A stretch of 54,215 nt of DNA from Campylobacteraceae bacterium (lineage in GTDB: Bacteria; Campylobacterota; Campylobacteria; Campylobacterales; Sulfurospirillaceae), in the NCBI GenBank assembly GCA_026988975.1, contig JALSKH010000106.1, positions 1-54,215 of the forward strand, read 5' to 3'. Within the stretch, counting starts at the first letter, position 1, and every line of letters begins with the position of its first letter. This document shows, piece by piece, positions 52,401 to 54,215 of this stretch. The translations under genes and the position numbers were made by a program. The notes below the pieces were generated by a model. It was not told the DNA's origin. It was given only the letters and a program-made list of their open reading frames with translations, and ran no database searches.

Positions 52401-52451
52401 ATTTTCTATAAGCGAATTTAGATATAAAATCTCTTTATTTGATACTATCAT
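49398..52451 (-). CDS. dabA: DabA-type inorganic carbon accumulation subunit (DUF2309)
   Basis: 1017 aa; [17 protein letters not shown] (CxD) and [33 protein letters not shown] (His then Cys at +15), the Zn-site pattern of DabA. Confidence 0.93.
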   Translation of the reverse strand: [1017 protein letters not shown]

Positions 52452-53191
52452 GCCAAGCCTCGCAAACTATAAAATATAAAAAACACAACACTTATGAGTA
52501 TCAAAAAAATGAAAAAAATCATTTTTTTATTGTCCAAATCTCTACATTCCATGAGTTTATTTGGAGTGCCATATATGAGCCACTCTACGACCCTTATGGA
52601 GCTCCAATTGATAAATATCCAAGATACCACCAAACTGACGCCATAAACAATAGGAAGCTTCGATATCTCTATCTCTAGCATTTCGTATCCTAAGAAAAAC
52701 ATAGATGATGAAATGCCCATGATAGACAAAACAAAAAATATAGAAAATCTTGGCATCATACTCCCAAGACCGCTTATGCTTTTTTGGTGGATAATGCCAA
52801 ATTGATTAAACAAAAAAGTATAAAGAGCTAAAAAAGAGATCAAAATCGGAGTTTTTAGAGCTAAAAATTCCAAAATATCTCCCCCAATCATATACCAAAG
52901 CAAAGCAAGAGAAGAAATAATCGGATACAGATACAGGATAAATGTTTTTAGGTTTTTTACTCCCAAAAGCCTAAAACTATAAAATAAAATAGTAAAAACT
53001 GCCAAAAATTGTAGAAACTGGAAAATTTGAGAGTTTATGTTAAATTTCAAAAGAGTTAAATTTCCACATATAAAAAATGTCAAAATCAACACCGTAAAAA
53101 GCTTATAATTCAAAACGCTCAAAAGTTTATTTACGAGCATACTAATTGGAAAAACGGGCAATAAAAATAAAATCAAAATAGTAATCCACAT
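52448..53191 (-). CDS. Short NuoM/Mrp-antiporter-like membrane protein in the dab locus
   Basis: 247 aa polytopic; FNQFGIIHQKSISGLGSMMPRFSIFFVLSIMGISSSMFFLGYEM resembles the NuoM-type segment around TM11-12; 4-bp overlap with the dabA start. Confidence 0.6.
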   Translation of the reverse strand: MWITILILFLLPVFPISMLVNKLLSVLNYKLFTVLILTFFICGNLTLLKFNINSQIFQFLQFLAVFTILFYSFRLLGVKNLKTFILYLYPIISSLALLWYMIGGDILEFLALKTPILISFLALYTFLFNQFGIIHQKSISGLGSMMPRFSIFFVLSIMGISSSMFFLGYEMLEIEISKLPIVYGVSLVVSWIFINWSSIRVVEWLIYGTPNKLMECRDLDNKKMIFFIFLILISVVFFIFYSLRGLA

Positions 53192-53192
53192 T

Positions 53193-54215
53193 TTAATACT
53201 TCATCTTATAGTTTATAGTTTTTGATCTGTTTATCAATTTTTTTGAGATAGATGAGCAAATATCGAGTATATAAAACTCTCTGCCAAAAACCCTATATAC
53301 AAAATCTGATAGATTTTCAAATTTTGCAAAAACAGACTTATGGTGAACCAACTTTTGATAAGATGTTACCCATATCAACACTACTACACTAAACAAAATA
53401 CCATATATCATAAAAAACAGTGCATCACTCCATAATGCAGCCTTGAACAGAGCTTTTGAAAACTCACTATCTGGGTATATTATTCCTCCAAAGAGATGCT
53501 CGGCAAAGATATAAAACATAAGAGTAAAAGCAAATCCTAAAGTAGTTAGTAGCAGGGCTTTGTATCTTTTTCCTGAGTGATACATCGTATAAGCAACCTG
53601 AGAACCACTAACCCAAGCAAAAAGATAAAAAATCATAGTGCTGTCATAAGAGTTTTCTTTAATAAGAGGTGAAAATATAAAAAATGCCACACCCACAGGA
53701 ATAATCAAAACAAATATCAAATATTCAAAAATTGTTGGATTTTTGAATTTGAATTTTAAAAATAAAAAATCAAAAACAGATTGTCTAGAGATATTTGGCT
53801 CATTTCTAGCTTCATGGATGATACCGCCAGAACCTAAAAATAGTGACGCCTTAAATATACCGTGAACCATCATATGATATATCGCCAAAGCAAAAGCACC
53901 ACTGCCAATCTCCAGCATCATATAACCCATTTGCCCAACAGTCGAGTACGCTAATGCCTTTTTTATGTCATTTTGCATAAGCATCAATGCAGAGCCCAAT
54001 ATAGCAGTTATGAAGCCTATGACAAGTGCTACATGTAGAGCTGATACACCATGGATAAAAAGAGGTGCAAATCTATTGGCTATAAAAGCTCCTGCATTTA
54101 CAATGCCCGCGTGCATAAGTGCTGATATCGGGTTTGGACCCTCTAGCGTAAAAGGCAACCAAATGTGAAAAGGGAAACCGGCTGATTTTATGATGGCACT
54201 TATCATTATAAAAAT
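53193..54215 (-). CDS. dabB: NuoL-like proton-conducting subunit, DabB-type; 5' end beyond window
   Basis: KSAGFPFHIWLPFTLEGPNPISALMHAGIVNAGAFIANRFAPLF and YHMMVHGIFKASLFLGSGGIIHEA are NuoL/DabB family motifs; the predicted ATG at 54206 is internal to the family domain. Confidence 0.88.
   Translation of the reverse strand: MFIMISAIIKSAGFPFHIWLPFTLEGPNPISALMHAGIVNAGAFIANRFAPLFIHGVSALHVALVIGFITAILGSALMLMQNDIKKALAYSTVGQMGYMMLEIGSGAFALAIYHMMVHGIFKASLFLGSGGIIHEARNEPNISRQSVFDFLFLKFKFKNPTIFEYLIFVLIIPVGVAFFIFSPLIKENSYDSTMIFYLFAWVSGSQVAYTMYHSGKRYKALLLTTLGFAFTLMFYIFAEHLFGGIIYPDSEFSKALFKAALWSDALFFMIYGILFSVVVLIWVTSYQKLVHHKSVFAKFENLSDFVYRVFGREFYILDICSSISKKLINRSKTINYKMKY

Noticed and set aside
52439-52678. 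79-aa + strand ORF antisense to the dabA/247-aa gene junction
   Set aside because: Antisense to coupled genes with 4-bp overlap; no independent start context or family.
1-54215. CRISPR arrays, rRNA, tRNA or transposase genes
   Set aside because: No regularly spaced direct repeats, rRNA-like stretches, cloverleaf tRNA sequences with CCA/T-loop motifs, or transposase/integrase motifs were recognised by eye; a tool scan would be needed for tRNAs.

Overview
AT-rich chromosomal window (about one third GC by eye) from a Campylobacterota bacterium. Gene content resembles Sulfurimonas-like taxa, but this is inferred from gene families only. It is mostly dense housekeeping and metabolic DNA. Left to right: (1) a TRAP transporter plus 5-oxoprolinase pxpABC operon; (2) ackA-pta; (3) a cell-wall/DNA repair block (MurF, alpha/beta hydrolase, orphan Phd-type antitoxin, Ddl, RuvA, DUF342/FapA); (4) a plus-strand block murJ-cysS-ABC exporter-pyrD-M16 peptidase-dapA-FabL-like reductase-pgsA-rseP-yggS; (5) a tctCBA tripartite tricarboxylate transporter; (6) a TCA/rTCA block oorDABC-sucCD-fumarase alpha/beta-mdh-monomeric icd; (7) mltG and an AsmA-like protein; (8) a two-domain lipoprotein gene interrupted by an in-frame amber codon; (9) a co-directional run with a partial DabB, a NuoM-like short membrane protein, DabA, a PII-like protein, a B12-binding radical SAM protein, an NMT1/THI5-like substrate-binding lipoprotein and a GGDEF-EAL protein. 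No rRNA, tRNA, CRISPR array or transposase was seen. Observations most worth follow-up: a 270-bp nested-palindrome (cloverleaf-like) element directly upstream of icd; a strongly over-represented, strand-biased ACATGTAG word; the extended DAB inorganic-carbon locus with a degenerate NuoM-like half-protein, a non-canonical PII protein and a coupled sensory module; and the amber-interrupted lipoprotein.
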